64,000 bases of DNA. Source: Maratus speciosus (taxonomy: Eukaryota > Arthropoda > Arachnida > Araneae > Salticidae). The first letter of the stretch is position 1; each line of letters starts with the position of its first letter. The translations under genes and the position numbers were made by a program. The stretch is from positions 15,364,926-15,428,925 of the forward strand of contig OZ010787.1 of the NCBI GenBank assembly GCA_963932465.1, read 5' to 3'. Below the pieces are notes generated by a model. That model worked only from the letters and a program-made list of their open reading frames with translations. It did not search any database and was not told the DNA's origin. This document shows positions 11,816 to 23,458 of this stretch, piece after piece.

Positions 11816-13602
11816 TTAGAGACTGGAGAGCCAGTCGAAATTTTTGACGCTGTTGCAATCGTTATTGTTTTCATTTCTACGTTCATAACATTTTCAAATA
11901 TACTTATTGAGGTATTAAAAAAATCTTTTACAGTGAGACACACACCTAATTATAATCTACACCGTAAAAAAAAAAATCTGTAATTCTACAGATGTAAAGT
12001 TACACAAATCTGTATGCTTACACTCGAAATAAAAAGGAGTGACTATTCACTCCAGAGGAGTGAATAGTCACTCTATCGCAGAGTCAAAATATGCCCAACC
12101 TTTTTAGAGTGACTATTCACTCTGAGCAAAAGTGAAATTTTTGACTCTCTGAAAGAGTGAATAGTCACTCCTGGGAAGTGAATATTCACTCTAAACAGGG
12201 GTGGATAATCACTCTTTCGGAGGAGTGACTATTCACTCTTGCTAAAGGAGTGCGGTTTTTCACCCCTGGTAGGAGTGAATAGTCACTCTTTCATAGAAGT
12301 GAATGTGCATTTTTATGGAGTCAATTCTTTTTTTATTTTGCTTTTATCGGCATTTTAAAAGAATCACATCTTTTACAGCATGCAATGAAAATAGATACAA
12401 GCGTGGTAAAGATTGGAATAAAATACTTTATCAGCAATATTTATTTAATTCATAGTTTGTAACACTAATTGAACTTTTAAGCAAAAAATCAGTTAAAGTT
12501 ACATATGAATTTAATTTAGATTACTGACAGAAATAAACTAATATATTTTATTCCAATTTTATCACTTATCCTTTGTGTTTGCTTTTATTGCATACCCTAT
12601 AAAAATATTACTTTTAAAGTTTTATAAATAACTTTTTAATAGGTGGATATTATATGTTTAACAATGTTTGATGTCATTTTAATTTTGGTTTTTAAATATA
12701 AATTCCTATCTTTTTGCCGTACTTTTTCCGTAAATTATTGCTATTTTTGCAAAGTCCTATTGTTCTAAAATATTTTTCATTTTTTTACTTAAAAACAATG
12801 CTTATAAACTTACATATTTTTAAAAAAATGAGTTCTAAGTATGATTTAAATATTAAGAATGTGTATTTTTTTCCGCTGTGATTTGCTTTTGATTTATTTA
12901 ATATGGTAATGTAGTCTACATTTTAAGTTCTCTGGAATATGTATATATATGTCGTTTAAACATATTCCTTAACTTAATCATGATTTCTAATTTTGCCCAT
13001 CATTGTTGAAAACAATACTTATTAATGAAATGACACGGTAAGTCATATTTAATTTAAATTTTTTATTCCCGTAGATATTGTAGTTTGGGAATATGAGCAA
13101 AATAGATTTGATATGTTTTATAGGAAAAGATTGACCAAGGAAATAGAAAAAAAATAAATATAAAAATAAACACATTACATTTATTTGTATCTGTATGAAT
13201 TTTAATAAAAATAAAGTGAATGACTGCATATAAAAGTTCTTATTGATTGAAAAACATTTTAATGTACAAAAGTAGTTATTAATCTCTTTAAAATAAATAT
13301 TCAGTCCTAAATCATGTAAGAAAATATGAACTTTTTAAAAAATATACTAAAGCTGTCTTGTCGATAAACTTCAAAACAGGTATAAAAAAACATTTTATTT
13401 CAATGCTTAAATATCAAGTTTTATTTTTAAGTGCCAAAAATTACGTGCATCAAAAGATCGTAGAAAATGCATTTAAATTGAAGGAAATTTAATAACTGAT
13501 GCAGAATGTCTATAATTATTTTTTTCATATTACTCAGTCTCGAAATTTTAAAATCATAACCCGCAGAAAAATGTTTAGATACAATTTAAAAAAATTAATA
13601 TG

Positions 13603-13910
13603 CAGTAAAACTTCCCTAAAACGACCACGTACTGTTCCAATAAAAATTGGTCTCTCCGAGAGGTGGTCTCTTAATGGAGGTCATGTTTAAATCTAGATTT
13701 TAATTGTTGAAAAATGGTAACAATGTTACTTAAATTTATTTTTCACACTAGGAAAAAAAATAAAAATTTAAGTATCAAAATAAAAGTTAAGTACATAAGT
13801 TAATTACTGCAGAGTTTAAAAAATGAACACATTGAGCTTTGCTTTAATTTTACAGTTTTATATTTTATAATTTTTATTTCCAAGTCCTTTCGAAGGTCAG
13901 TAAATAAATG

Positions 13911-13941
<31 letters not shown>

Positions 13942-14393
13942 GGCCGGGAACAAATAATGACGATTTCATTACTTTATCTATTTCTTTGAGAGTTTTTCGA
14001 CACAACAGGGCAGAGGAGTTTATTAACCGTCAGTCTTAATTGGTAATCAGAGTTAAATTCTTTGCCTAAAAAGGCACAAAGGGGTTTAAACACTTAAAAG
14101 TTACCGGGATAAAAAAAAAAAAATCTAAACTTAGTTTAGAAGTTTGATGAATAATGCACTCTCTGGAATTATTTTTTTAATAAAACCTTCTTCAAGCGAC
14201 CAGGAAAAAACGGAATTTATTTCATTTTCTTCAAAGAAATCAGTCTCTCATGGAGGGGGTTCAACTGGGATGGTCTCTGAATGGAGGTCAAATTAGTATT
14301 GAGCCTATGGGAATAAATTTTGTTCCATGAAAAAAATGGTCGTTGAGGGAGATTGTCGCCTAATAGAGTTGGTCGCACAGGGAGGTTTCACTG
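13603..14393. mobile_element. Pogo/Tigger-like MITE
   Basis: Left end CAGTAAAACTTCCCT, right end GGGAGGTTTCACTG-TA, giving TIRs of the CAGTRAAACYTCCC type seen in pogo/Tigger elements. The expected left TA reads TG, a presumed mutation. Inside are paired words GGTCTCTCCGAG / GGTCTCTGAATGGAGGTCA. A run of about 30 T lies at 13912-13941. No transposase frame. Confidence 0.55.
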
Positions 14394-14762
14394 TACCAAA
14401 CTTTTCGTAATATCATAAACATCAGATATCATATTTAACTCCAAAACAATAATAAATACTCTTAACTGTATATAATCCGAAATCAAAAATAAACTAAAAA
14501 AAAAAATCTCATAGAACGGCAAATTAATGTTTTCGAATGACGTGTCTCCTACGATTGAGAAAATCTATCTTCTCTTATGAGTCAGTCACCCTTTCAAACG
14601 AAAGAGATAAAACTTCTTTGTTTTGGTCGTTGGTAAAAGTTTTATAATTTGCAAACACAGCATTGAAAGGGAATAAAAAATATTTTCACTCATTTTTTTT
14701 TTTAATTCACATTTCCCGAACTAATGAAGTTTGGATTATTTTTTTGCTAAGCATTGTGAGCT

Positions 14763-15557
14763 TAGAGGTCTGCACGGGCCGAAATTTCCAAGGACCCGGA
14801 CCGACTCATAGAAAAAAAATTCGGCCCGGCCCGTAGGAGAAAATTTGGTCCGGCCCGGTAAAAAACTTAAAAGTTCTGCCCGAGCCCGGCCCGAAAAAAA
14901 GTTAAAATCTCGGCCCGAGTGAATTTCAACAAAACATTCATTTTTTATTTTTTTGAAGTATTAAAAATCTGGAAAATGCTATACAGTAAGATGGAATTGT
15001 ATACAAAAGAAAAAAAAAATGCTTTATAGACAAGTTCCCTTCTTAGCGAGTGTAAATGTATTATATATTCTTTTCTTATGTATTAGTATATTAATTATGC
15101 ATTGATCAATACGTTAGTGAGTTTAAAACTGGGTTCCGTCATACGCAATTTCTTTTCACACGTTTTGCTATGTTTTAATTTAGCTATATTTTAATAAGCG
15201 CAGAAATCTAGTGTTCTTTAAAAATAATAAATTTTAATGTTTAAGGGTAGAATAATGACGATTTAAAAATGTATGCATTTTTTGCAAACATTTTTGGGCC
15301 AGATCTAATTTTACTGACCTTTGAATAGACCTGGCCACGGTGAGACAATGATTTTGAACGGGCTGGGTCAAAATTAGGACTGAAAATTTTGGGTCGTGAA
15401 GACTCGGAATGAACCAGTCCCGGCTTTGTACTGAAAAAATAAGCTAGGCCCGGCCCGAGCCTTCAGAAAAAAGTATGGCCCGGGACCGGCCCGGGACCGG
15501 CCCGAGTTCCGTGAGTGAAAATCGGCCCGAGCACGAGCCGGCCCGTGCAGATCTCTA
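14763..15557. mobile_element. GGCCCG-rich hAT-like element
   Basis: The ends are TAGAGGTCTGCACGGGCCG and CCGGCCCGTGCAGATCTCTA, inverted repeats of about 19 bp with two mismatches. Both subterminal regions are simple-sequence-like strings of GGCCCGG/CCCGGCCCG, whereas the centre is AT-rich. The TAGAGNTNTGC terminus is of a type known from hAT elements. Flanks (GTGAGCT and GTGTGTAT) do not give a clean 8-bp duplication. Confidence 0.55.
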
Positions 15558-16029
15558 GTGTGTATTCAATTGTTAAAAGAATTATATTTCAAACCGCTAC
15601 ATGAAGAAATATAACAGACAATCACTTTTGAACACTCTAACGATCAATCTTTTTCTATATAAGATACAACTATTTAGTGCATAATCTTAACATATCTACA
15701 CGAATAAATGATTAAAATTAAATAAGACTTACCTTTATTTTATGTATTATATTACGAATAATTTAAATGATATCCTTAACTTACGAGAGCGCTGTCGCCT
15801 TGCTGTTCTGATTGGCTAATAAGCAATGCATACGCAAGCCACTCTTTCGGGAGTGACAACTTCACTCTCGATAATGGAGTGAGATATTGCACTCCTTTCT
15901 AGAGAGTGGGAAATTCCACTCTTTAAGGAGTGTATTTTTACAAAATTCACTCCAAAAAGAGTCAAAAGGCCTGTCACTCTTTCATAGAGTGAGCTTTTCA
16001 CTCCTCCCAGTTTTAGAGTGTACTAAAAT

Positions 16030-16350
16030 TTTATCTGTATACTGCACAGAAAAAGATGTAAATCTACAAAACTAGTTTTTGTAAAGCTACAGAAATCTGT
16101 AGCTTTAAAAAATAACCCACTAATATTACAGTAATCTTACAAAAATTTTATCTGTAACCCGGGTTGCAGTTACATAAAAAATTCTAGGCATCCCAGTTTC
16201 CTAAAAAATTCTTAGTAACCTTACAGATTTTTTGATTTACGGTGCAAAAGTGTATCTGTTACATGATTTTTTGTTGTTGCCGTTACATTAAAAGTTCTAG
16301 GAATCCCAGTTTCCTAGAAAAATTTTAGTAACTTCACAGATTTTTTTTAC
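16030..16350. repeat. Right arm of the large inverted repeat (partner 11203-11500)
   Basis: Reverse complement of the 11203-11500 arm. The unit with CTAGGCATCCCAGTTTCCTA is present twice here (near 16183 and 16290), so the arm itself is partly duplicated. Confidence 0.55.
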
Positions 16351-16370
16351 AGTGTATTAACTACCTGATG

Positions 16371-17184
16371 ACCAGTATTTCGTGTTTGAAAAATCAGTTT
16401 AAATCATAAACTATAACATAAAAATAATTAACTTTCATATGAATACCATTTTATAGTGCAAACGTTTGATATAATCGTTAATATTCCTACATGGATAAAA
16501 TTTTCAGGTGTACTTTTTGGGATGGTGAAAAATAAAAAAAAATTTCATCTTATAAAGACACGCTTTTAATTATAACCTATTGCTACGCGAAGATTAGTTT
16601 TTCATGCCTGAAAAAGCGTTTTAAATCAAAAACTGTGAATTTTAAGCAGGGACCGATCAAGCCAAATCAAGGCCCAGGGTCTGGTGTTCATTCGGGTCCT
16701 CCTTACTATACTGTTGCAAAATAATGAAATGTTTTCGGCTCTTTTTGTATTCCAATACGTTCAAGGCTCACTTTAAATAGGCCAAGGTGTAAGAAAACTT
16801 TCGGGGCACTAAATGACTTTCAAAGGTAAACTTAAAAAAATCCTGGGAAGAGAGGGAATGTGGCTTCTTTTAAATATGTGAGACCTTGCTGGTCTCCATT
16901 CGTCTTTAAAATCATGGAATTATTTAATAAATAAAAAACAATATTAAGTATACTTAGTTATAAATACTATAACGTTAAAACAAGTAATTAAAATTACTGA
17001 AGACAAATATTACTAAATTAGTATTTATAATTATACAAAATACATTAAATAATTTTTAGCACATTGGCCATAAGTTGTAAAAAACCTATTTTTGCTTTAT
17101 TTTGTTTGTAACTTATTTACTTCAAACCAGTGTAAAGTCGCCAAAATTGGTATGACAACTTTCAAGAAACTGAGCGACCAGATT
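16371..17184. other. Unassigned intron DNA
   Basis: AT-rich sequence without recognised genes or repeat structure. Confidence 0.5.
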
Positions 17185-17448
17185 CAACGCCCCCTAGATA
17201 AAGAAGAAAGCCTTGATACGCGTCACGAAAACGTAACACAAAGCAGTGAAAAAATCAAACAATTTGCATGTTTCGTTTTCTTTGGCTCGTGTAATTATTA
17301 ATTATTATTATAAAATAAGAATTTATAATTTCAGGAGCCAACGAAATCGAAACTTGAAAGTTGTTCTATTTTTTCGTTGTTTTACTTGCTTTGTGTGACG
17401 TTTTCGTGACGCGTGTCAAGGCTTTCTCCCTTATCTAGGGGGCATTGG
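17185..17448. mobile_element. MITE with CAACGCCCCCTAGATAA ends
   Basis: Inverted arms begin CAACGCCCCCTAGATAA and end TTATCTAGGGGGCATTGG, then pair through GAAAGCCTTGA and ACGCGTCACGAAAACGT. Length about 264 bp. The inner half of the arm recurs in a related hairpin at 27417-27600. Confidence 0.65.
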
Positions 17449-19149
17449 CAGATTGCGAGCTACAGTTCCGATTAGCTACCGTCATCCCACATATGTGCAG
17501 CCTGTGGAATCATTACTACCCTGATCAACCCGTGTTATTATTTTCTAAACTTCCTGTAAGTTTCCCACACACGTGAACAGCAGTGCCAATTTTTGAAAAT
17601 ATTGGGTTTGCTCAAAAAGTTTGAGTATACACATGCAATTTTATATATTTAATATAACACATGCAATTTTTTCCCAGTGCGTATGTGTGGAGAGAAGAGT
17701 GGGAGAGGAGAGAATGACTAAAGACGATAATTCAAAGTCAAATTGTGGCTTTTCTGGGAAAAATATAAAATTATTATAATTTAAATATAATTTATTAAAT
17801 TATATTCTTACAGGTTTTTCCTTATAAATGCTATAATATTTATTATAAATAACATAAAAATTGCTAACTGTTGAAAATGCAAAAATCTAAATATCAAGAA
17901 AAACTAAATGTCATTTTGGTCACCTTCACTGATTCCTGAAGACATTAAAACTGATGGCAAAATATGCAGGAAAATTGTTTTTGAGAGAAATTAATTTTTA
18001 CATCAATTGAAGGATTTCAGTGCTCCTGTAAGTCGTACTGATGCCCTTATTCTTTTTGCATACAAAATTATTTTGAGAACTTCAATAAAACCAAATTTTA
18101 TTTCAGCGATTAAATAAATAAATAACGAAATAAATAAATGGAATTTGGATGAACGGAGATATCAAATTATTGGGTGGGCTCGCGCCCCTCTCAGACCCAT
18201 ATATCTTGGCGCCACTGCGCGTGAATGTTTCCATCAAGAGAGATTTTACTTTTATGCTTATACATATCAATGTTAAGGGATGTTGGTCAGTTGATCTCCA
18301 GTATCAAAAACACGTGCTGCCGCATGGTGTAGGATGTGTTTTGGCAGTTGAAGCTGCTTCGCCTTGTATCCTTCGCTGCAATTGTAAAGAGAAATTAGAT
18401 TGAATTTTAAATAATGCATCATGTTAGCTCACATAACTCTCCGTTTGTTTATTTAAGTAATTTTGTCGTAGTTTTGTAAAAAAAAAAATTAGATGCAAAA
18501 GCGTAATTTGATATTGCGAAGAAATGTATTAAAATTAGTCTTGTATTTTTGCCAATTTCTTAACTGAGTTAAATTTAATTAGGACTGTGGTGCTATTGTT
18601 GAACTTGTACTTTATTTACGAGTAAACTTTGTTTGAAATCAGTATAACGTCTCTTGACAGCTTTTTTGGGTGCTGCATGTTATTGTCATCACTATATTCG
18701 AATACTACTATTTGGCTTATTTAATCGGAAAACGATAGTTTAATTCTATGATTAATTATTATTAAAAATGATTACTATTAAAAAAATATAAGTTACAATG
18801 CATATTTGAAAAAATATGATTTTTTCTTTTTTTTTTTTTAACACAGATCAATTTTCGGAGCTTCAAATATGAGGATTCAGAGTTACTGTTCACTCCACCA
18901 AGTAATTTTATGATAAAAAAATTAACCTCATTGTAATCTGTTTTGCAACAGTTAAAAAGAATCTAACATTATGTGTTCCAAACTTCAAAGCTTCATAATT
19001 CTTAAACTATTTGACTCAATCTCCTTTTGACTCCTCTTGACTCAATCTCCTTCTGACTTCTCCTTTGTTGCCCGAAGGTAACATTTGCCGAGGAATCCAA
19101 ATATTATGTGTTAGTATTGAAAATTTTAAAATTTGTTACAGTTTCTTTA
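17449..19149. other. Unassigned intron DNA with one possible hAT end
   Basis: Mostly AT-rich. Near 18170-18225 there is a short GC-rich stretch ending TTGGCGCCACTG, which could be the right end of an old CAGTGGCG-type hAT; no partner end was identified. An exon-like segment at 18847-18901 is discussed under rejected items. Confidence 0.4.
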
Positions 19150-20743
19150 TGTAGACCCATAAGCAAAATTTAATAGTCCAGGCAATAGAGACCGTACAGG
19201 GGCTCTGCCAAGCAAAATTCATGGTAGTTCTGGAAAAAGGCTTACTATATGTTTTTTGGGTCGTTGAGTCCGAATTTTTAACTTCCCATCAAAATTTCCC
19301 CCGGCAACCACCCCCCCCCCCAAAATTTTGGTAAAATGCCCCCCAAAAAAGGTTTTTATTTTAAAAAAAATCAATTTTTTTATTGTTTTAGGGAAAAAAT
19401 TATCTAAAAATTCAGAAAATAGACAAAATTTGCAACAAATTAGATATATGACATTATGACTTAGGATGAAGGGGAAGAGAGGATCTGCCTCGGAACATGC
19501 GCCGCGGTGCTGCGTGGACTAAGTTGCGCAATTCCACTTAACCACTCACACGTTTACATTCGCCCTCCCATCTCCCCTCCGATTTTTCTCTATAAGGTTT
19601 ACTTTAAGTTTTTTTGGGTCGCTGAATCGGAATTTTTAACATAACCCCAAAATCCCCCCCCCCCCCAAATAGTTGTTTTTAAATTAATTTTTTTATTGTT
19701 TTAGGGGAAAATTATGTAGAAATTCAGAAAGTAGACAAAATTTGCAACAAATAGGATGACATTACGACGTAGGATGAACGGGGAGGGAGAGGGCTGCCTC
19801 GGAACATACACTGCGGCGCTATGTGCACTAAGTTATGCAAGTCCAGGTAATAGGGGATTTCACCTGGCAAAATTAATGCTAGTTCTGAATTTCGGCTCAC
19901 TTTATGTTTTTTGGGTCGCTGAATCCGAATTTGTAACTTCCCACCAAAATTTCCCCCGGTAAACCTCCAAAAAAATGATTTTTTGAAAAAATTTTGTTTT
20001 TGAGAACAGCACGCGGGGAATGTTCCGAGGCAGCCCCCTCTCTCCCCGTTTATCCTACGTCATAATGTCATCTATCCTATTTGTTGCAAATTTTGTCTAC
20101 TTCCTGAATTTCTACACAGTTTTCTCCTAAAACAATAAAAAAATTAATTTAAAAACAACTATTTGGGGGGGGGGGGAATTTTGGGGTTAAGTTAAAAATT
20201 CCAATTCAGCGACCCAAAAAACTTAAAGTAAACCTTATAGAGAAAGTTCGGAGGGGAGATGGGAGGGCGAATGTAAACGTGTGAGTGGTTAAGCGGAATT
20301 GCGCAAATTAGTCCACGCAGCACCGCGGCACATGTTCCGAGGCAGATCCCCCCTTCTCCTTCATCCTAAGTCATAATGTCATATATCTGATTTGTTGCAA
20401 ATTTTGTCTACTTTCTGAATTTCTAGATACTTTTCCCCTAAAACAATAAAAAAATTTATTTTTTTAATAAAAACCTTTTTTGGGGGGCATTTTACCAAAA
20501 TTTGGGGGGGGGGGGTTGCCGGGAAATATTTTGGTGGGAAGTTACAAATTCGGATTCAGCGACCCAAAAAACATAAAGTAAGCCAATTTCCAGAACTACC
20601 ATTAATTTTGCCAGGTAAAATCTCCTATTGCCTGGACTATAATTAGTAAACTTTATTACTAATTAATTGGTACCAGTTACATATTTATATGACGACTTAT
20701 GGCGGAGTTTGTAAGGAGTGTTCACTTACTTTTTCTTTTACTG
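19150..20743. mobile_element. Tc1-like fragment split by a foldback
   Basis: The short left piece (GTAGACCCATAAGCAAAATTT) and the right piece 20640-20743 (AACTTTATTACTAATTAATT through GTTCACTTACTTTTTC to the end ACTG) together reproduce one terminal repeat of the element at 2139-3585. The foldback 19176-20637 interrupts it. The rest of this Tc1-like copy was not found upstream. Confidence 0.6.
19176..20637. mobile_element. 1.46-kb foldback transposon (large palindrome)
   Basis: The ends GTCCAGGCAATAG and CTATTGCCTGGAC are inverted and flanked by TA (19174-19175 and 20638-20639). The two halves pair over most of their length around a centre near 19907, including GGTTTTTATT/homopolymer C-G tracts, GCTGAATCGGAATTT and the GC-rich block TGCCTCGGAACATGCGCCGC. 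Each half also contains a partial internal repeat of the same block (19450-19560 and 19770-19830). There is no coding potential. TA target and insertion inside a Tc1-like TIR suggest a Tc1/mariner-mobilised foldback. Confidence 0.8.
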
Positions 20744-20927
20744 ATGATTATATATCTACAAATTTCTATGAATATACTTAATGGAATTAATATATAGCGC
20801 CGCTGGCCTGAAAAAAAATCAGACAGTTACAATAACACTAAATAAAATCCTTAACTTTATGATGTGTATTGAAATATTAATTATCTTTATTGTTTAGGAA
20901 TTAATTTCCTCTGTATCGTATTTAATG

Positions 20928-21970
20928 TGTGGCGACGCCATCTTGCGCGGTCAGTAAAACGAGTATCTTCCGGGAAGCGATCGAGCTAGCCTTTTGCTCG
21001 GTACATAAGATCTCGCTTTATGACCGTGGGTTCTCCGGTTCGATCCCTATCGGTGCCCACATCTCCTGCATTGGTGACATTGGACAAAAGGACACGCACC
21101 TTAACAAACATCATCATCTCCCTTCGGGACCAACAGATGGCAGCACTGAAAACACCCTCAGCAGCAAAGCCTGTGAAACGCTCACAGCACACAAAAGCCT
21201 ATGACAATTCTCAAAGCACAAAGCCTGTCACGCCGCGCATCTTCGGGGGCGCGCACGACAGCATCATCTGGCAACCGCCAACGCAACACGAGTGCACATC
21301 CCTCGTACAGCATCAACGAGATGCTCTTCTCACTGGGGGGGGTGGGGGGGGGAGTACTGTCACAGACTTCTAATATAAGTAGACTCCCAATCGGCAATCT
21401 TTTCTTGTCTCCTACATCTCTGCCCTCCATCACGTGATGGAAGGCAGATTTAGCGCGCCAAACCGGTTTTTCTCCCGCCAAAATCTCCTCGGAATCTCTC
21501 TCCAGTTTCCCGCCGAAACATCGTCTGTCTGCGTTTGTCTTGAGTTGACCGTACTTTTGCTTTTCTTTTTAATTTACCCTTTAACAGTTCTTTTAAGAAC
21601 TTTTTATTTTAGCTTTTAAAATGACAACTTTCGCGTCAGCTTGTAGTTTCGCTTCTATGTTTACATTTATTTTATTGCGAGGATGAAATCCGAAAGTTGC
21701 CAATAAAGGGATTACCGCCAAAATACGACACCCTTTTGGCGATGAAAGCAAAACATGTTGGAGTCAAAACCTTCCCGCGAAAACAATGGGATTGGGAGTC
21801 TACTTATATTAGAAGTCTGTGAGTACTGTGGCGGCGCCATCTTGCGCGGTCAGTAAAACGAGTATCTCGTAGGAAGCGATCGAGTTAGCCTTTTGCTCGG
21901 CACGTAAGATCTTGCTTTCTGACCGTGGGTTCTCCGGTTCGATCCCTATCGGCGCCGCACATCACCTGCA
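20928..21970 (+). mobile_element. Miniature LTR element (TRIM-like)
   Basis: Two direct repeats of 143-144 bp (20928-21070 and 21827-21970, roughly 90% identical) begin TGTGGCG and end CCTGCA, the TG...CA form of LTRs. The flanks are AATG on both sides (20924-20927 and 21971-21974), a 4-bp duplication. Directly after the first repeat is TTGGTGACATTGGAC, in the position of a primer-binding site starting TGG. Just before the second lies a purine tract of two G runs (21335-21354). The internal part is only about 290 bp without gag or pol, typical of a TRIM. The LTR contains a perfect Pol III B-box-like GGTTCGATCCC. A hAT MITE (21361-21821) sits between the purine tract and the 3' repeat. Confidence 0.75.
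21361..21821. mobile_element. hAT MITE, 461 bp, with 8-bp TSD
   Basis: A perfect 32-bp terminal inverted repeat starts CACAGACTTCTAATATAAGT. The flanks are AGTACTGT at 21353-21360 and again at 21822-21829, an exact 8-bp duplication as made by hAT transposases. The interior is less AT-rich than its surroundings and carries the palindrome CATCACGTGATG near 21430. No transposase frame. It inserted at the junction of the internal region and 3' LTR of the TRIM-like element. Confidence 0.85.
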
Positions 21971-21974
21971 AATG

Positions 21975-22600
21975 CTATAGTTTAGTTATGCCTTTCAATC
22001 AAGCAGGACTGTCGTTCTGCCAAGCCAAGCTGAAAAAAAAATGCTAACCCCGCCAAACAAACAAACGCCAAGAATAAGGCAAGACACCGTAACTGCTTAT
22101 TATACTGATGACAACTTCTCCATGTTAAATGAACGAAATATGCCAGCGTAAAATTTCCCATGTCAAAAGAAGCAATCATCGCAGAAAAATAAAACCAACA
22201 CTAGAAGGACCTAATAAAGAAGATCTTCAATTTGAGATCAAATGCATCCTCATAAATTAATTATAAACAGAGATATAGATTTTTTAAAATAACGTCGATA
22301 TACTGAAAATGACAGATTTATTTTCTTCGTCACAAATTATGTTTCAATCGAGGTAGAGACTTAAATAATGGACAGAAAAAAGTAAGGATTGAATTTTTGG
22401 ATAGATATTTACTCAATCTACGTGCTTTTATAAAATTCAGCTTTAAAAACATTAATTTTCTATTCATAATTAGCGAAAAACTGTTAATTAGTTCTAAAGT
22501 TTACAAATTATGCCAAATAGCGATAAACCCGCCAAAATATTTTAGAAATCTTATACTTTTCTTTTATATTATCCTTTTGCACTGATTTCATCGAAGATAA
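21975..22600. other. Unassigned intron DNA
   Basis: No gene or repeat structure recognised. Confidence 0.5.
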
Positions 22601-22608
22601 CTATGGCT

Positions 22609-22926
22609 GAGATTCAGATAGATTTTTCGCTGTTAGCGAAATGAGTTTGACCAATCAGAAGCCTGCATGTTTGAGAATATTTGCTGTTTGTGGATCCCGG
22701 CCTATGTCATGAAAGTTTTGAGTCATTTTTTTTAGTGCCATGGATGAAGTGCAATGTTTGTAGAAATGTAGGTTAGGATCCAGATAGATTTTTCGCTGTT
22801 AGCGAAACGAGAATCGCCAATCAATAGCCTGCATTTCTGTAAACAGCGAAAAGTTCACAAAAATGCAGGCTTCTGATTGATGAATCTCGTTTCTCTGACA
22901 GCCACAAATCTATCTAGATTGCGCAC
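22609..22926. mobile_element. Two MITEs with GATAGATTTTTCGCTGTTAGC arms
   Basis: A partial copy (22609-22710) and a full palindromic copy (22776-22926) share AGATAGATTTTTCGCTGTTA. In the full copy the right arm ends ACAAATCTATCTAGAT. Further members lie at about 24608-24805 and 27603-27780, recognisable by GGATCCCGG at an edge and GATTGGTCA/TGACCAATC inside. Confidence 0.6.
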
Positions 22927-23158
22927 AATGGAGGATATTCCAAATATGGGTTCGAGGCTGAAAAAGTCACGTGATACCGGTAATTTATCCAAGGAACTTC
23001 TATCTGATAAGAAGGGAAGATACTACTACTTTGCCTCATGAACCGTTTCATTGGCTAGCGGGGATTTACATTACACGTCTACGAAGCCTTCCCTTCTTTA
23101 CGATAGAAGTTTTTACCTTGACCACGTGATCAAAATGTAGATGGAATATCCTCCATTA
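22926..23158. mobile_element. MITE with AATGGAGGATATTCC ends
   Basis: Inverted ends AATGGAGGATATTCCA and TGGAATATCCTCCATT, with arms pairing inward through GTCACGTGAT and ATAGAAG. A reversed relative is at about 24195-24436, whose right end ATTTGGAATATCCTCCATT is intact and left end is altered. Confidence 0.65.
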
Positions 23159-23458
23159 TGTTGAACACAATTTTGCATTTCCACATCCAGGTATGGTATT
23201 AATTGTCATAACAACAATACATATTCGAAACTATTTAAGGCACTGATTCTGAACTCCTTTGCTATACCTTTCAATATTAAAGAAGTTGTTGTTTCCATAG
23301 TAAGAGTACTTTTCTGTATTGCTTTCTCTAAAACACAAATATAGAAATTTAACAAAGAGCGCTCAGAATCAACACCATAGCAGAGAGCCTTCATACATAA
23401 GAGTGGTGATATATGCACAGGAAGCATGCTCATTTCAAGTTTTTGCCGAAAGTATGGC

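Larger units (their letters stand above)
12033..16024. mobile_element. Hairpin-array element, copy B (interrupted)
   Basis: Same order of blocks as copy A. The head array 12040-12320 contains about ten GAGTGA/TCACTC hairpins, followed by the AT-rich body to about 13470 and the tail array at 15835-16020. The tail is separated from the body by about 2.2 kb that includes a pogo-like MITE (13603-14393) and a GGCCCG-rich element (14763-15557). Compared with copy A it lacks roughly 240 bp near the position of 9260-9500. Confidence 0.55.

Noticed and set aside
18847..18901. Exon-like segment between a good acceptor (TTTTAACACAG) and a GTAATT donor, reading INFRSFKYEDSELLFTPPS in one frame
   Set aside because: Joined to the hinge exon it would be read in another frame and hits TGA after eight codons. 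Its 3' end also does not fit the phase of the LBD exon. The acceptor at 30768 makes an extra exon unnecessary. RNA-seq would settle it.
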